Shown here one piece after another: positions 41,860 to 54,874 of a DNA stretch of 64,000 nt. The notes beneath the pieces were generated by a model that worked only from the letters and a program-made list of their open reading frames with translations, made no database searches and was not told the DNA's origin. The stretch's first letter is position 1. Each line of letters starts with the position of its first letter. This DNA comes from Oceanobacillus oncorhynchi (GTDB taxonomy: Bacteria > Bacillota > Bacilli > Bacillales > Amphibacillaceae), in NCBI RefSeq assembly GCF_000821065.1, contig NZ_CDGG01000001.1:1426001-1490000 (forward strand), given 5' to 3'. The translations under genes and the position numbers were made by a program.

Positions 41860-42501
41860 GTGGGTCAAAAAGTTAATCCAACAGGTCTTCGCGTAGGTGT
41901 CATTAAGGACTGGGAGTCTAAATGGTACGCTGGGAAAGACTATGCAGACTTACTGCATGAAGATATTAAAATCAGAGAATATCTTGAAGGACGTCTTAAA
42001 ACGGCTGCTGTTTCTTCTATTGAAATTGAACGTGCAGCAAACCGTGTAAACATTACTATCCATACTGGCAAACCAGGTATGGTCATTGGTAAAGGCGGAT
42101 CCGAAGTTGAAGCTTTACGTAAATCTTTAAACAACTTAACTGGCAAACGAGTTCATATCAATATCGTTGAAATCAAAAAAGTAGATATTGATGCAGCACT
42201 TGTTGCTGATAATATTGCTCGTCAATTAGAAAATCGTATTTCATTCCGTCGTGCTCAAAAGCAAGCTATCCAACGTGCGATGCGTGCTGGAGCTAAAGGA
42301 ATCAAAACACAAGTATCTGGACGTCTAGGCGGTGCGGACATCGCTCGTGCAGAACATTACAGTGAAGGAACAGTACCACTTCATACTTTACGTGCTGACA
42401 TTGACTATGGTACAGCAGAAGCTGATACTACGTATGGTAAATTAGGTGTTAAAGTATGGATTTATCGTGGAGAAGTCCTTCCAACAAAAACCGATAAATA
42501 A
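41860..42501 (+). CDS. rpsC: 30S ribosomal protein S3
   Basis: S3 forms part of the mRNA entry helicase. The 213-residue protein starts at GTG 41860 ([15 protein letters not shown]) only 3 bp after rplV and contains the KH motif [15 protein letters not shown]. It is a few residues shorter at the C-terminus than B. subtilis S3. Confidence 0.97.
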   Translation: MGQKVNPTGLRVGVIKDWESKWYAGKDYADLLHEDIKIREYLEGRLKTAAVSSIEIERAANRVNITIHTGKPGMVIGKGGSEVEALRKSLNNLTGKRVHINIVEIKKVDIDAALVADNIARQLENRISFRRAQKQAIQRAMRAGAKGIKTQVSGRLGGADIARAEHYSEGTVPLHTLRADIDYGTAEADTTYGKLGVKVWIYRGEVLPTKTDK

Positions 42502-43144
<643 letters not shown>

Positions 43145-43170
43145 AGATTCCAGAGGGGAGGTTAACCTCA

Positions 43171-43434
43171 ATGTCTGAACGTAATGATCGTAAAGTTTAT
43201 ACTGGTCGTGTTGTATCCGACAAAATGGATAAAACTATTACAGTTTTAGTTGAAACTTACAAATTCCATAAGCTTTATGGAAAACGTGTTAAGTATTCTA
43301 AGAAATTTAAAACACATGATGAAAACAATGTTGCAAAAACTGGTGATGTTGTAAAAATCATGGAAACTCGCCCGCTATCAGCTACAAAACGTTTCCGTTT
43401 AGTAGAAGTAGTAGAAGAAGCGGTAATTATTTAA
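43171..43434 (+). CDS. rpsQ: 30S ribosomal protein S17
   Basis: S17 is a primary 16S rRNA-binding OB-fold protein. The 87-residue sequence includes [17 protein letters not shown] and the [17 protein letters not shown]-terminus. ATG 43171 follows GGGGAGG. Confidence 0.97.
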   Translation: MSERNDRKVYTGRVVSDKMDKTITVLVETYKFHKLYGKRVKYSKKFKTHDENNVAKTGDVVKIMETRPLSATKRFRLVEVVEEAVII

Positions 43435-43437
43435 TAA

Positions 43438-43845
<408 letters not shown>

Positions 43846-43879
43846 GAAGAAATTTCCTCATCAAGGAGGTGCGTAAAGC

Positions 43880-44191
43880 ATGCATGTAAAAAAAGGTGAT
43901 AAAGTCAAAGTGTTATCCGGCAAAGACCGCGGTAAAGAAGGCACTGTATTAGAAGCATTTCCGAAGAAAGAGCGCGTATTAGTAGAAGGTGTGAACATGA
44001 TCCAAAAACATGCGAAGCCATCTCAAGATAATCCGCAAGGCGGAATCTTGAATATCGAAGCTCCAATTCATGTTTCTAATGTATTGCCAATCGATCCGAA
44101 GTCCGGAGAACCAACTCGTGTTGGCTATGAAATAAAAGATGGTAAAAAAATCCGTATTGCAAAAAAATCCGGTGAAGCATTAGATAAATAA
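43880..44191 (+). CDS. rplX: 50S ribosomal protein L24
   Basis: L24 is a KOW-domain assembly initiator protein. The 103-residue sequence has [20 protein letters not shown] as the KOW motif. ATG 43880 follows AAGGAGGTG. Confidence 0.97.
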   Translation: MHVKKGDKVKVLSGKDRGKEGTVLEAFPKKERVLVEGVNMIQKHAKPSQDNPQGGILNIEAPIHVSNVLPIDPKSGEPTRVGYEIKDGKKIRIAKKSGEALDK

Positions 44192-44218
44192 GTTTTTCTG
44201 TGAAAGGAGGGCTAACAC

Positions 44219-44972
<754 letters not shown>

Positions 44973-45001
44973 TCCCCGATTCGGGAAGGAGGTAATTAGT
45001 A

Positions 45002-45400
45002 ATGGTTATGACAGATCCAATTGCAGATATGCTTACTCGCATTCGTAATGCGAACATGGTTAAACATGAACAATTAGAGCTTCCTGCTTCTAAAATTAAA
45101 AAAGAGATCGCTGATATCCTGAAACGTGAAGGCTATGTGAAGGATTATGAGTTAGTTGAAGATAACAAACAAGGTATATTACGTATCTTCTTAAAATATA
45201 GTGCAAACGAAGATAGAGTTATCACAGGAATCAAACGTATCAGTAAACCAGGTTTACGCGTATATGCTAAAGCAAATGAAGTACCACGTGTATTGAACGG
45301 ACTTGGCATTGCTATCGTATCAACTTCTAACGGAATGCTTTCTGACAAAGAAGCTCGTTCTCAGGCAGTTGGCGGAGAAGTACTAGCGTACGTTTGGTAA
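45002..45400 (+). CDS. rpsH: 30S ribosomal protein S8
   Basis: S8 binds the 16S central domain and, in many bacteria, represses the spc operon. 132 residues, [18 protein letters not shown] at the N-terminus and [13 protein letters not shown] near the end. ATG 45002 behind GGAAGGAGG. Confidence 0.97.
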   Translation: MVMTDPIADMLTRIRNANMVKHEQLELPASKIKKEIADILKREGYVKDYELVEDNKQGILRIFLKYSANEDRVITGIKRISKPGLRVYAKANEVPRVLNGLGIAIVSTSNGMLSDKEARSQAVGGEVLAYVW

Positions 45401-45431
45401 GAACTATAATTTATCAGAGGAGGTGCAGAGA

Positions 45432-45968
45432 ATGTCTCGTGTCGGACTTAAGCCTATTGAAATTCCAGAAGGTGTAGAGTTGAAATTCAACGGAACTACA
45501 CTGACAGTTAAAGGACCAAAGGGTGAATTAACAAGAGATTTTCATCCAGATATTAAAGTTAACGTTGAGGGTAATATCGTAACTTTGGAGCGCCCGAGTG
45601 ATCATAAAGAACACCGAGCACTGCATGGTACTACTCGCAGCTTAATCAATAACATGGTAGTTGGAGTAAGTAAAGGTTTTGAAAAATCATTGGAAATCAA
45701 CGGTGTTGGTTACCGTGCTCAAAAGCAGGGAAACAAAACAGTTGTTAACGCTGGTTATTCACATCCTGTTGAACTTGACCCAATTGACGGTATTGAAATC
45801 GAAGTACCTAAAAACACACAAATCGTTGTTAAAGGTATCGATAAAGAGTTAGTAGGAGCAGTTGCTGCTAATATCCGAGCAATCCGCCCGCCAGAGCCTT
45901 ATAAAGGTAAAGGAATCAAATATGCGGATGAATATGTACGTCGTAAAGAAGGTAAAACTGCTAAGTAA
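45432..45968 (+). CDS. rplF: 50S ribosomal protein L6
   Basis: L6 sits beside the sarcin-ricin loop. ATG 45432 ([17 protein letters not shown]) is the right start, 7 nt from AGGAGGTG, giving 178 residues with the [16 protein letters not shown] signature near the C-terminus. Confidence 0.97.
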   Translation: MSRVGLKPIEIPEGVELKFNGTTLTVKGPKGELTRDFHPDIKVNVEGNIVTLERPSDHKEHRALHGTTRSLINNMVVGVSKGFEKSLEINGVGYRAQKQGNKTVVNAGYSHPVELDPIDGIEIEVPKNTQIVVKGIDKELVGAVAANIRAIRPPEPYKGKGIKYADEYVRRKEGKTAK

Positions 45969-45998
45969 GTTTTTTAGCCCGAGAAAGGAGTGACCCAG

Positions 45999-46358
45999 AT
46001 GATCACAAAGCCTGACAAAAATGTTATCCGTAAAAAGCGTCACAACCGTGTACGCAGAACATTATCAGGAACTGCAGAACGTCCACGTTTGAATGTGTAT
46101 CGTTCCAACAAAAACATTTATGCTCAATTGATTGATGATGTCAATGGTGTAACCCTGGCAAGTGCTTCTACAGTTGATAAAGAGCTTGAAATCAACGGAA
46201 GCAATGTCGACGCTGCGAAAGCAGTTGGGGCAGCTGTTGCAAAACGTGCAATTGACAAAGGATATAAATCTATTGTATTTGATCGTGGTGGTTATTTATA
46301 TCATGGACGAATCAAAGCTTTAGCAGAGGCAGCTCGCGAGGAAGGCCTTGAATTTTAA
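45999..46358 (+). CDS. rplR: 50S ribosomal protein L18
   Basis: L18 binds 5S rRNA. ATG 45999 behind AAAGGAG gives 119 residues ([15 protein letters not shown] to REEGLEF). GTG 45990 is in frame but lies within the ribosome binding site. Confidence 0.96.
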   Translation: MITKPDKNVIRKKRHNRVRRTLSGTAERPRLNVYRSNKNIYAQLIDDVNGVTLASASTVDKELEINGSNVDAAKAVGAAVAKRAIDKGYKSIVFDRGGYLYHGRIKALAEAAREEGLEF

Positions 46359-46383
46359 AAGTAAAAGGAGGTAACCATCTATA

Positions 46384-46887
46384 ATGATTACGAATATTGA
46401 TCCGAGCAAATTAGATCTTGAAGAACGTGTTGTTACGGTCAACCGTGTTGCAAAGGTTGTAAAAGGTGGACGTCGTTTCCGCTTTGCAGCATTAGTAGTT
46501 GTAGGTGACAAGAACGGTCATGTAGGTTTCGGTACTGGTAAAGCACAAGAAGTACCTGAAGCTATTAAAAAAGCAGTAGATGATGCGAAGAAAAACTTAA
46601 TTACTGTACCAATCGTAGGCACAACCATTCCACACCAAATCCATGGTCAGTTTGGTTCTGGTAACGTATTGATGAAGCCTGCTTCTGAAGGTACTGGAGT
46701 TATCTCCGGTGGTCCAGTACGTGCGATTTTAGAGCTTGCTGGTGTAGGTGATATCCTGACAAAATCATTAGGATCCAACACACCAATTAACGTTATCCGT
46801 GCTACATTGAACGGTTTAACTAATTTAAAAACAGCTGAGGACGTAGCGAAATTACGTGGAAAGTCTGTTGAAGAACTGTTAGGATAA
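46384..46887 (+). CDS. rpsE: 30S ribosomal protein S5
   Basis: S5 takes part in mRNA entry and decoding accuracy. The 167-residue protein has the dsRNA-binding-like N-domain ([18 protein letters not shown]) and the spectinomycin-region loop [10 protein letters not shown] in wild-type form. Confidence 0.97.
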   Translation: MITNIDPSKLDLEERVVTVNRVAKVVKGGRRFRFAALVVVGDKNGHVGFGTGKAQEVPEAIKKAVDDAKKNLITVPIVGTTIPHQIHGQFGSGNVLMKPASEGTGVISGGPVRAILELAGVGDILTKSLGSNTPINVIRATLNGLTNLKTAEDVAKLRGKSVEELLG

Positions 46888-46900
46888 GGAGGGAATCACT

Positions 46901-47083
46901 ATGTCTAAAAAATTAGAAATAACCCTCACTCGCAGTGTTATCGGAGGCAGTGACGTTCAACGTAAAACTGTTGAAGCGTTAGGGTTAAAGAAAATTCGTC
47001 AATCGGTTGTACGTGAAGATACTCCAGCCGTTCGCGGTATGGTTAACAGAGTGTCCCACTTATTGACAGTTAAAGAAGTTTAA
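46901..47083 (+). CDS. rpmD: 50S ribosomal protein L30
   Basis: The 60-residue L30 begins [16 protein letters not shown] and contains [20 protein letters not shown] in its two halves. ATG 46901 behind AAGGAGGG, 13 bp after rpsE. Confidence 0.96.
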   Translation: MSKKLEITLTRSVIGGSDVQRKTVEALGLKKIRQSVVREDTPAVRGMVNRVSHLLTVKEV

Positions 47084-47112
47084 TAAATTTATTGTGAAGA
47101 GGAGGTGCTCGC

Positions 47113-47553
47113 ATGAAACTTCATGAATTAAAAGCAGCAGAAGGAACTCGTAAAGAAAGAAACCGTGTAGGTCGCGGAACTTCTTCAGGTAACGGAAAAA
47201 CTTCTGGTCGTGGACATAAAGGTCAAAAAGCACGTTCTGGCGGCGGTGTAAGACTTGGTTTTGAAGGTGGTCAAATGCCCTTATTCCAACGTTTGCCGAA
47301 GCGCGGTTTTACAAATATCAACCGTAAAGAATATGCAATTGTGAACCTGGATACACTTAATCGCTTTGAAGAAGGAACTGAAGTTACTCCAGAGCTATTA
47401 TTAGAAACTGGTGTCGTAAGCAAATTGAATGCTGGAATTAAGGTTCTTGGAAAAGGTCAATTAGAAAAGAAACTGACTGTAAAAGCTCATAAGTTCTCTG
47501 CATCTGCGAAAGAAGCAATTGAGGCAGCGGGCGGTCAATCTGAGGTGATCTAA
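47113..47553 (+). CDS. rplO: 50S ribosomal protein L15
   Basis: L15 is a late-assembly protein. The 146-residue sequence has the glycine/arginine-rich N-terminal extension ([20 protein letters not shown]) and [17 protein letters not shown] at the C-terminus. It abuts secY. Confidence 0.97.
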   Translation: MKLHELKAAEGTRKERNRVGRGTSSGNGKTSGRGHKGQKARSGGGVRLGFEGGQMPLFQRLPKRGFTNINRKEYAIVNLDTLNRFEEGTEVTPELLLETGVVSKLNAGIKVLGKGQLEKKLTVKAHKFSASAKEAIEAAGGQSEVI

Positions 47554-47554
47554 T

Positions 47555-48850
47555 TTGTTTCAGACACTCTCCAATTTTTTACGTGTGAAAGATATAAGAA
47601 ATAAAATTATATTTACACTGCTAATGCTTATTATATTCCGTATTGGTACGTTTATTACCGTGCCCTTTACAGATCAATCAGCAATTCAATTTATGATGAG
47701 CCAGCAAAATATGTTTGGCTTCATAAATACGTTTGGCGGTGGGGCGTTAGAAAACTTCTCTATTTTTGCGATGGGGATCATGCCTTACATCACCGCATCA
47801 ATTATCATGCAGTTGTTGCAAATGGATGTTGTTCCGAAGTTTGCTGAATGGAAGAAGCAAGGAGAAATGGGTCGAAAGAAAATCGCTCAGGTCACACGTT
47901 ATGCGGCTGTCGGTATAGCATTTGTTCAGGCAATTGCTATGTCCATCGGTTTTAATGCCATGGCAGGGGGATTACTGATTCAGGATCCTGGCGTCATCAA
48001 ATTCTTAACGATTGCTATCGTATTAACAGGCGGAACAGCTTTTCTAATGTGGTTAGGTGAACAGATTACTGCTCACGGTGTAGGTAATGGTATTTCTATC
48101 ATTATCTTTGCCGGTATCGTTGCTGCTATTCCGAACGGCGCTGGCCAAATATACAATCAATATTTCTCGAACCCGGGAAGTGAATTGTTTATCAATATCG
48201 TTATTGTAACGTTAATTGTGTTAGTGGTTATTGCTGTGACGGTTGGAATTATTTTCGTAAACGAAGCATTGCGTAAAATTCCAGTGCAGTATGCGAAAAA
48301 GTTAGTTAATCGTACACCAGTAGGCGGACAGTCAACGCATCTGCCAATCAAGGTAAATGCAGCAGGGGTAATTCCAGTTATTTTTGCGATTGCCTTTATG
48401 ATTGCACCTACGACCATTGCTGGATTTTTTGAAGGAAATCAAGTAGCAAATATCGTAACGTACGTTTTTGATTACACACAACCTGTAGGTATGATAATCT
48501 ATGTTGCACTGATCATTGCTTTCTCCTATTTCTATACATTTGTTCAGGTCAATCCAGAACAAATGTCCGAGAACTTGCAAAGACAGGGCGGCTACATTCC
48601 TGGAATTCGTCCGGGGCACAATACAGAAGAATATTTAACAAGGGTGATTCGCAGATTGACCTTTGTTGGTGCATTATTCTTAGCAGCTGTTTCTGTGTTC
48701 CCAATTATCTTGGGCGGTCTTGCAAATCTTCCGCAGACAGTTCAAATCGGCGGCACGAGCTTGATCATTGTTGTCGGTGTTGCATTAACAACCATGAAGC
48801 AATTAGAAGGTCAGCTTGTAAAGCGACATTATAAAGGGTTTATTAAGTAA
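47555..48850 (+). CDS. secY: Preprotein translocase subunit SecY
   Basis: SecY is the pore of the Sec channel. The 431-residue protein has ten predicted membrane helices, the IGTFITVPF first helix end, the plug region after it, and the conserved cytoplasmic loops GGQSTHLPIKVNAAGVIPV and RQGGYIPGIRPG. TTG 47555 starts one base after the rplO stop. The Shine-Dalgarno lies within rplO (TGAGGTGA). Confidence 0.97.
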   Translation: MFQTLSNFLRVKDIRNKIIFTLLMLIIFRIGTFITVPFTDQSAIQFMMSQQNMFGFINTFGGGALENFSIFAMGIMPYITASIIMQLLQMDVVPKFAEWKKQGEMGRKKIAQVTRYAAVGIAFVQAIAMSIGFNAMAGGLLIQDPGVIKFLTIAIVLTGGTAFLMWLGEQITAHGVGNGISIIIFAGIVAAIPNGAGQIYNQYFSNPGSELFINIVIVTLIVLVVIAVTVGIIFVNEALRKIPVQYAKKLVNRTPVGGQSTHLPIKVNAAGVIPVIFAIAFMIAPTTIAGFFEGNQVANIVTYVFDYTQPVGMIIYVALIIAFSYFYTFVQVNPEQMSENLQRQGGYIPGIRPGHNTEEYLTRVIRRLTFVGALFLAAVSVFPIILGGLANLPQTVQIGGTSLIIVVGVALTTMKQLEGQLVKRHYKGFIK

Positions 48851-49525
<675 letters not shown>

Positions 49526-49990
49526 GTCACCCCTTTTAGCAGACAGAATAAGTGCAAAACTTAGGTCTGCGAGTTATAATAGGTGAGATAATGTGTAATG
49601 CTTTTATCAAACACGATAAAAAATTGGTTCATCAACCTTTTGATATAAAACAAACAATTGCCTAGGTGATGGTGAGAGCTGATATACGTTAACAAATTGA
49701 TTTTCTAAAAGCAAGGGTCAATTTGTACGTATGATGCAGGATAGTGATTCAGGTCAGTACAATTGATATCTCGGTTGTGAACGGCCGGTTGTCCTACGCT
49801 GGCCAATGGAAGAAGCAAGCAGTGCGTTTATAAATCATCTTCTGATGATAGAGCGCCAGATGTACGTTCAATGTTTCCCGGAAGATAAGCGAGCAGCATA
49901 TCAAGACTGGCTTGTCACAAAAGGAAACGAAAGCTTTATCCTAGATTTAGATAAGGTTGTAACTGATTTGAAGAAGGGAGATCACACACA
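49526..49990 (+). other. Spacer between adk and infA
   Basis: This 465-bp gap stands where map and ybzG are found in B. subtilis. It contains two dyads: GCAGAC/GTCTGC (49539-49544 with 49565-49570) and ACAAATTGA/TCAATTTGT (49692-49700 with 49718-49726), plus a TATAAT at 49575-49580 without a good -35. No methionine aminopeptidase remnant was recognised. Confidence 0.45.
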
Positions 49991-50018
49991 ATGGCGAAAG
50001 ACGATGTTATTGAAGTAG
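49806..50018 (+). CDS. Uncertain small ORF overlapping the infA start
   Basis: A 70-codon frame, [19 protein letters not shown] to [10 protein letters not shown], reads through the infA ribosome binding site and 28 nt into infA. Amino acid composition looks protein-like (amphipathic helices, few rare residues) but there is no Shine-Dalgarno before ATG 49806. It does not resemble Map or YbzG. It may be the decayed end of a lost gene, a leader peptide or chance. Confidence 0.25.
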   Translation: MEEASSAFINHLLMIERQMYVQCFPEDKRAAYQDWLVTKGNESFILDLDKVVTDLKKGDHTQWRKTMLLK

Positions 50019-50209
50019 AAGGTACAGTGACAGATACATTGCCGAATGCGATGTTTAAAGTGGAGCTTGAAAACGGCCATACCGTATTGGCGCATGTATC
50101 TGGTAAAATCCGTATGCACTTTATCCGCATTTTACCGGGCGATAAAGTTACGGTTGAGCTTTCTCCGTATGATTTAACCAAAGGACGAATTACGTACCGT
50201 TATAAATAA
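49991..50209 (+). CDS. infA: Translation initiation factor IF-1
   Basis: IF-1 blocks the A site during initiation. The 72-residue S1/OB-fold protein, [19 protein letters not shown] to KGRITYRYK, is standard. ATG 49991 behind GAAGGGAG. Confidence 0.97.
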   Translation: MAKDDVIEVEGTVTDTLPNAMFKVELENGHTVLAHVSGKIRMHFIRILPGDKVTVELSPYDLTKGRITYRYK

Positions 50210-50225
50210 ACGAGCTCCGATCTAA

Positions 50226-50354
<129 letters not shown>

Positions 50355-50377
50355 TAAATAGGAGGTGCTAGCATTCT

Positions 50378-50743
50378 ATGGCACGTATTGCAGGTATTGA
50401 TATTCCACGTGATAAAAGAGTAGTAATTTCCTTAACATATGTTTATGGTATTGGAAAAACTACTGCACAGGAAGTCCTTAAAGAAGCAGGCGTTTCTGAA
50501 GATACTCGTGTCCGTGATTTAACGGAAGACGAATTAACAAGAATCCGTCAAGCGATTGATAGCTACACTACAGAAGGGGATCTTCGTCGTGAAGTATCCT
50601 TGAACATCAAACGTTTGATCGAAATCGGTGCTTACAGAGGTATTCGTCATCGTCGCGGATTACCAGTTCGCGGACAAAAGACAAAGAATAACTCTCGTAC
50701 ACGTAAAGGCCCACGTAAGACAATGGCTAACAAGAAAAAGTAA
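50378..50743 (+). CDS. rpsM: 30S ribosomal protein S13
   Basis: S13 contacts P-site tRNA and bridges to the 50S. 121 residues, [19 protein letters not shown] to the basic tail [13 protein letters not shown], with [19 protein letters not shown]. Start ATG 50378 behind TAGGAGGTG. Confidence 0.97.
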   Translation: MARIAGIDIPRDKRVVISLTYVYGIGKTTAQEVLKEAGVSEDTRVRDLTEDELTRIRQAIDSYTTEGDLRREVSLNIKRLIEIGAYRGIRHRRGLPVRGQKTKNNSRTRKGPRKTMANKKK

Positions 50744-50764
50744 TGTAAGGAGGTAAGCTTACAA

Positions 50765-51154
50765 ATGGCACGTAAAACAAATACGCGTAAACGTCGTGTG
50801 AAAAAGAATATAGAATCTGGTATTGCTCATATCCGTTCTACTTTTAACAATACAATTGTTACTATCACGGATACACAAGGTAATGCTATCGGCTGGAGCT
50901 CTGCTGGTGCTCTAGGTTTTAAAGGATCTAAAAAATCAACTCCGTTTGCTGCACAAATGGCTGCTGAAACAGCTGCGAAGTCTGCAACCGAAAACGGCAT
51001 GAAAACATTAGAAGTTACTGTTAAAGGACCTGGCGCTGGTCGTGAAGCTGCAATCCGTTCTTTACAGGCTGCTGGATTAGAAGTTACTGCAATTGTTGAC
51101 GTAACTCCAGTTCCTCATAATGGTTGCCGCCCGCCAAAACGTCGTCGTGTTTAA
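50765..51154 (+). CDS. rpsK: 30S ribosomal protein S11
   Basis: S11 lies on the 30S platform near the E site. The 129-residue protein has the conserved [19 protein letters not shown] and the C-terminal [20 protein letters not shown] 50765 behind AAGGAGG. Confidence 0.97.
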   Translation: MARKTNTRKRRVKKNIESGIAHIRSTFNNTIVTITDTQGNAIGWSSAGALGFKGSKKSTPFAAQMAAETAAKSATENGMKTLEVTVKGPGAGREAAIRSLQAAGLEVTAIVDVTPVPHNGCRPPKRRRV

Positions 51155-51157
51155 TTT

Positions 51158-51326
51158 AACCGTATAGAATTTTATCAACTTGGTCATACTGGTTGATAAA
51201 ACATACGGTTATCTACATGTGTAGATAAACAGATTCCAAAGACAGTTTGTACAAAAGATTATTAGGTAGAGCAGAAACGCCAACTGCCTATTTGAGGAAT
51301 TTCGGTTAGACTTTGTTGTCTAGCCG
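51158..51326 (+). other. Three consecutive hairpins between rpsK and rpoA
   Basis: (1) AACCGTAT/ATACGGTT (51158-51165 with 51203-51210) encloses TTTTATCAAC/GTTGATAAAA (51170-51179 with 51192-51201). (2) TTATCTACA and its complement form a perfect palindrome at 51209-51228. (3) CGGTTAGAC/GTCTAGCCG (51303-51311 with 51318-51326). None has a T-run, so this is likely an mRNA leader or processing region ahead of rpoA rather than a terminator. Confidence 0.6.
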
Positions 51327-51358
51327 GGGTTTCGACGTTTTAAAGGAGGGTTTGTTAA

Positions 51359-52303
51359 ATGATCGAGATAGAAAAGCCAAAAATTGAAACGATTGAAATT
51401 AGCGATGATGCTATGTTTGGTAAATTTGTAGTTGAACCGCTAGAACGTGGATATGGTGCCACACTTGGAAACTCCTTGCGTCGTATCTTACTATCCTCAC
51501 TACCAGGTGCTGCTGTAACAACTGTTCATATCGATGGAGCACTGCATGAATTTTCAACGATTGATGGGGTTGTGGAGGACGTTACTACTATCATTCTTAA
51601 TTTGAAAAAGCTTGCACTAAAAATCTACTCTGATGAACCGAAGACATTAGAAATTGATGTTCAGGGAGAAGGAGCAGTAACTGCTGCAGACTTGACATAT
51701 GATAGTGATGTGGAAGTGATGAACCCAGATCTTCATATTGCGACATTAAACAGTAAAGCTAACCTTCATATGAAGTTAACTGCTGAAAGAGGCCGCGGAT
51801 ATCGCCCGGCAGATGAAAACAATTTTGATGATCAGCCAATTGGTGTCATTCCAATTGATTCCATTTTTACACCAGTATCACGTGTTACGTATCAAGTAGA
51901 GAACACACGTGTAGGTCAAATCGCTAATTATGATAAACTGACATTGGATGTTTCGACTGACGGTAGTATTCGCCCAGAAGAAGCAGTTTCTCTAGGTGCA
52001 AAAATCATTACGGAGCATTTGAATATTTTTGTCGGCTTGACAGATGAAGCACAGAACGTAGAAATTATGGTTGAAAAAGAAGAAGATCAAAAAGAAAAAG
52101 TAATGGAAATGACCATTGAAGAGCTTGATCTTTCTGTTCGTTCTTACAACTGTTTGAAACGTGCTGGCATCAACACTGTACAAGAGCTTGCAAATAAATC
52201 TGAAGAAGATATGATGAAGGTTCGTAATTTAGGACGTAAATCATTAGAAGAAGTAAAAGTAAAATTAGAGGATCTAGGATTAGGTCTTCGAGATGATGAC
52301 TGA
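51359..52303 (+). CDS. rpoA: DNA-directed RNA polymerase subunit alpha
   Basis: RpoA dimerises to start core assembly; its C-terminal domain binds UP elements and activators. 314 residues with the N-terminal dimerisation domain ([20 protein letters not shown]) and the alpha-CTD helix-hairpin-helix ([23 protein letters not shown] in two parts). ATG 51359 behind AAAGGAGGG. Confidence 0.98.
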   Translation: MIEIEKPKIETIEISDDAMFGKFVVEPLERGYGATLGNSLRRILLSSLPGAAVTTVHIDGALHEFSTIDGVVEDVTTIILNLKKLALKIYSDEPKTLEIDVQGEGAVTAADLTYDSDVEVMNPDLHIATLNSKANLHMKLTAERGRGYRPADENNFDDQPIGVIPIDSIFTPVSRVTYQVENTRVGQIANYDKLTLDVSTDGSIRPEEAVSLGAKIITEHLNIFVGLTDEAQNVEIMVEKEEDQKEKVMEMTIEELDLSVRSYNCLKRAGINTVQELANKSEEDMMKVRNLGRKSLEEVKVKLEDLGLGLRDDD

Positions 52304-52347
52304 TATAACAGTCACCTGACTAGTTTCAAAAAAGGGAGGGATAGTCC

Positions 52348-52701
52348 GTGGCTAGAAAATTAGGACGTTCAACAGATAGTCGTATGGCTCTTCTTCGCAA
52401 CCTTGCAGCTGATGTAATCATTCATGAACGCATTGAAACAACAGAAGCAAAAGCGAAAGAGTTAAGATCGATTGTAGATAAAATGATTACTCTTGGTAAG
52501 CGTGGGGATTTACATGCACGCCGTCAAGCTGCAGCATTTTTATACAACAAAGAAGCGGATGAAGAAAATAATGTAATTCAAAAACTATTTGATGATGTTG
52601 CTGCGCGCTATGAAGATAGACAAGGTGGATATACACGCGTTCTTAAACTTGGTGAACGCCAAGGCGATGGCGCTAAAATGGCAATCATTGAGTTGGTTTA
52701 A
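52348..52701 (+). CDS. rplQ: 50S ribosomal protein L17
   Basis: L17 lies near the tunnel exit. 117 residues from GTG 52348 ([18 protein letters not shown]) behind AGGGAGGG, with the [19 protein letters not shown] end. Last gene of the alpha operon. Confidence 0.97.
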   Translation: MARKLGRSTDSRMALLRNLAADVIIHERIETTEAKAKELRSIVDKMITLGKRGDLHARRQAAAFLYNKEADEENNVIQKLFDDVAARYEDRQGGYTRVLKLGERQGDGAKMAIIELV

Positions 52702-52713
52702 TTACTACAAACG

Positions 52714-52762
52714 GCAAGGGGCAGGACTCAATCTCTCTCAGAGGTTATCCAAGCCCTTTTTT
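52714..52762 (+). terminator. Terminator after rplQ
   Basis: AAGGGGC and GCCCTTT can pair across a 30-nt loop that contains its own weak stem; a seven-T run follows (52755-52762). It ends the ribosomal superoperon. Confidence 0.65.
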
Positions 52763-52864
52763 TGTATTGGAAAATGATTATTCACCAGTTTTGATATAAA
52801 AATCTTGATTAATATTACCATAGTCTTTTTGTTTATAGAGAAAAACGAATTTTATACTCAACAC

Positions 52865-53050
52865 CCAGCGGAGGAAATATACGGAGACTCCTACGGGAAA
52901 GCGTAAAAGGAAGTTCGGTTAAGTTCGCGACGTCCTGTCGCAACACCGAACTGACATACATCCTGTATGCCTCCGCAGGGAAAAAGTGGTCTTCTTTTTC
53001 GAGGAGGCTGAGCGCAAGCCCATGGAAAGCGTAGTGTATTTCCGTAGCGT
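52865..53050. repeat. REP/MITE-like repeat element between rplQ and ecfA1
   Basis: About 185 bp of GC-richer sequence with terminal inverted repeats GGAAATATAC (52873-52882) and GTGTATTTCC (53034-53043). Inside are AGTTCGGT/ACCGAACT (52912-52919 with 52945-52952) enclosing GCGAC/GTCGC, and CATACA/TGTATG (52954-52968). Wording such as GGAGACTCCTACGGGAAAGC and GAGGAGGCTGAGCGC resembles intergenic repeats common in Bacillaceae. It makes up most of the 485-bp gap. Confidence 0.65.
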
Positions 53051-53186
53051 TGGCCAGAATTACTATTAAACATTATCAGCTTTTGTTTAAGTAAATACTT
53101 TCGTTCATCCGCCGCTATGGGTAAAATAATAACCATAATAGAAAAACAAATTACATAATAAAAAAACAGGAGAAGGGGGTGTCTGG

Positions 53187-54029
53187 ATGGACAGAAAAAA
53201 GCTAGTAGAGTTTAAGAATGTTTCCTTTCAATATGAGGAAGAGGGAGCGCTTGTGTTAAATCAGGTTTCCTTTGAGATTTATGAAGGCGAATGGGTTGCG
53301 ATTATTGGACACAATGGCTCTGGAAAATCAACCATCGCCAAGCTGCTTAATGGATTATTAATGCCAAAAGATGGGGAAATCGTTGTCGATGGTCAAAAAG
53401 TAGATGATGATACCGTCTGGGATATACGTAAAGACGTAGGGATGGTCTTTCAAAATCCAGATAATCAATTTGTTGGGGCAACCGTTCAAGATGATGTGGC
53501 ATTTGGAATGGAAAACAGAGGAATCCCCAGAGAAGAGATGAGAGAGAGAATCCAGCGCACCTTATCTGCCGTTCGTATGCAGGATTATTTAATCACTGAA
53601 CCCCACCGGCTGTCTGGCGGGCAAAAACAGCGAGTGGCGATTGCCAGCGTCTTAGCGATTGCTCCAAAAGTATTGATTTTAGATGAGGCAACAGCAATGC
53701 TCGATCCGACTGGCAGAAAAGAAATTATGCATACCGTAAATGATATCCAGGAATCAGAAGGACTTTCTCTGATTACCATCACACATGACTTGCAGGAAAT
53801 TGTTCAAGCAGATCGTGTGATTGTGATGAATAAGGGAGAAATTTGGGAAGAAACCACACCAAGAGAGTTATTCCTGCAGCGGGAAAGCTTGCGTGAAATT
53901 GGCTTGGACGTGCCCTTTGTTGCACAATTAACTGATGAGCTGATGAAGCAGGGCGTCGAATTAAAAGAAGCAGCATTAAACCACGAAGAGTTGTTGGAGG
54001 AATTATGGAAATTCAATTCAAAGATGTAA
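53187..54029 (+). CDS. ecfA1: ECF transporter ATPase EcfA1
   Basis: One of two ATPases of the energy-coupling-factor module that drives vitamin and metal uptake with exchangeable S-components. 280 residues with Walker [11 protein letters not shown]-loop VFQNPDNQF, signature LSGGQKQRV and Walker [17 protein letters not shown] 53187 behind AGAAGGGGG. The 3' end overlaps ecfA2 by 25 nt. Confidence 0.95.
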   Translation: MDRKKLVEFKNVSFQYEEEGALVLNQVSFEIYEGEWVAIIGHNGSGKSTIAKLLNGLLMPKDGEIVVDGQKVDDDTVWDIRKDVGMVFQNPDNQFVGATVQDDVAFGMENRGIPREEMRERIQRTLSAVRMQDYLITEPHRLSGGQKQRVAIASVLAIAPKVLILDEATAMLDPTGRKEIMHTVNDIQESEGLSLITITHDLQEIVQADRVIVMNKGEIWEETTPRELFLQRESLREIGLDVPFVAQLTDELMKQGVELKEAALNHEELLEELWKFNSKM

Positions 54030-54874
54030 GTTATATTTATCAAGAGAATAGCCCCTTTGCCCACAAAGCCCTTGAAGACATTTCTTTCACGGTGGAAGCT
54101 GGTTCGTTTGTTGCTGTGATTGGTCATACAGGCTCTGGGAAATCAACACTCATCCAGCATTTAAATGGTTTAAGCCTGCCGAGCAGGGGAGAGATAACGA
54201 TTGGTGATTTCCTGCTGAGTTCAGAAGGAAAGCCTAAGAATATCCGTGATTTAAGAAGAAAAGTTGGTGTGGTGTTTCAATATCCGGAGCATCAGCTATT
54301 TGAAGAAACCGTTGCGAAGGATATTGCTTTTGGTCCGAAAAATTTTGATGTGGAGCAGGAGGAAATTGACCGCAGAATAGAGCGACTTCTCCCTGCCGTT
54401 GGACTGCCAGCAGAAATATTAGAGCGTTCTCCGTTTGATTTAAGCGGCGGACAGAAGCGGCGTGTAGCTATTGCAGGCGTATTGGCGATGGCTCCAGAAG
54501 TGCTTGTATTGGACGAGCCGACTGCCGGGCTGGATCCGCGCGGACAGCGTGAAATCATGGATATGTTTTATCAGCTGCATCAGGAGCGTCAACTGACGAC
54601 GGTATTGGTAACGCATAGCATGGAGGATGCGCTCGCTTATGCGGATAAAGTGATTATTCTAAATGGCGGTAAAAAATATATGGAAGGCCCGCCGCTGGAA
54701 GTATTTAAACAAACAGACAAGCTGCAGGAGGTCCAATTGGACACGCCGGAAGTTATTCATTTTCTGAATCAGTATAATGAACGATTCGGTACTTCTTTAA
54801 ACTATCAGCACCAAACCTTGCAGGAGTTAGCAAATGAGATAAAGGGACAGCTGGAGGTGGAATCGGATGAATAA
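54005..54874 (+). CDS. ecfA2: ECF transporter ATPase EcfA2
   Basis: The second ATPase, 289 residues, with Walker [11 protein letters not shown]-loop [10 protein letters not shown], signature LSGGQKRRV and Walker [17 protein letters not shown] 54005 follows GGAGGAATT inside ecfA1. It overlaps ecfT by 8 nt. Confidence 0.95.
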   Translation: MEIQFKDVSYIYQENSPFAHKALEDISFTVEAGSFVAVIGHTGSGKSTLIQHLNGLSLPSRGEITIGDFLLSSEGKPKNIRDLRRKVGVVFQYPEHQLFEETVAKDIAFGPKNFDVEQEEIDRRIERLLPAVGLPAEILERSPFDLSGGQKRRVAIAGVLAMAPEVLVLDEPTAGLDPRGQREIMDMFYQLHQERQLTTVLVTHSMEDALAYADKVIILNGGKKYMEGPPLEVFKQTDKLQEVQLDTPEVIHFLNQYNERFGTSLNYQHQTLQELANEIKGQLEVESDE

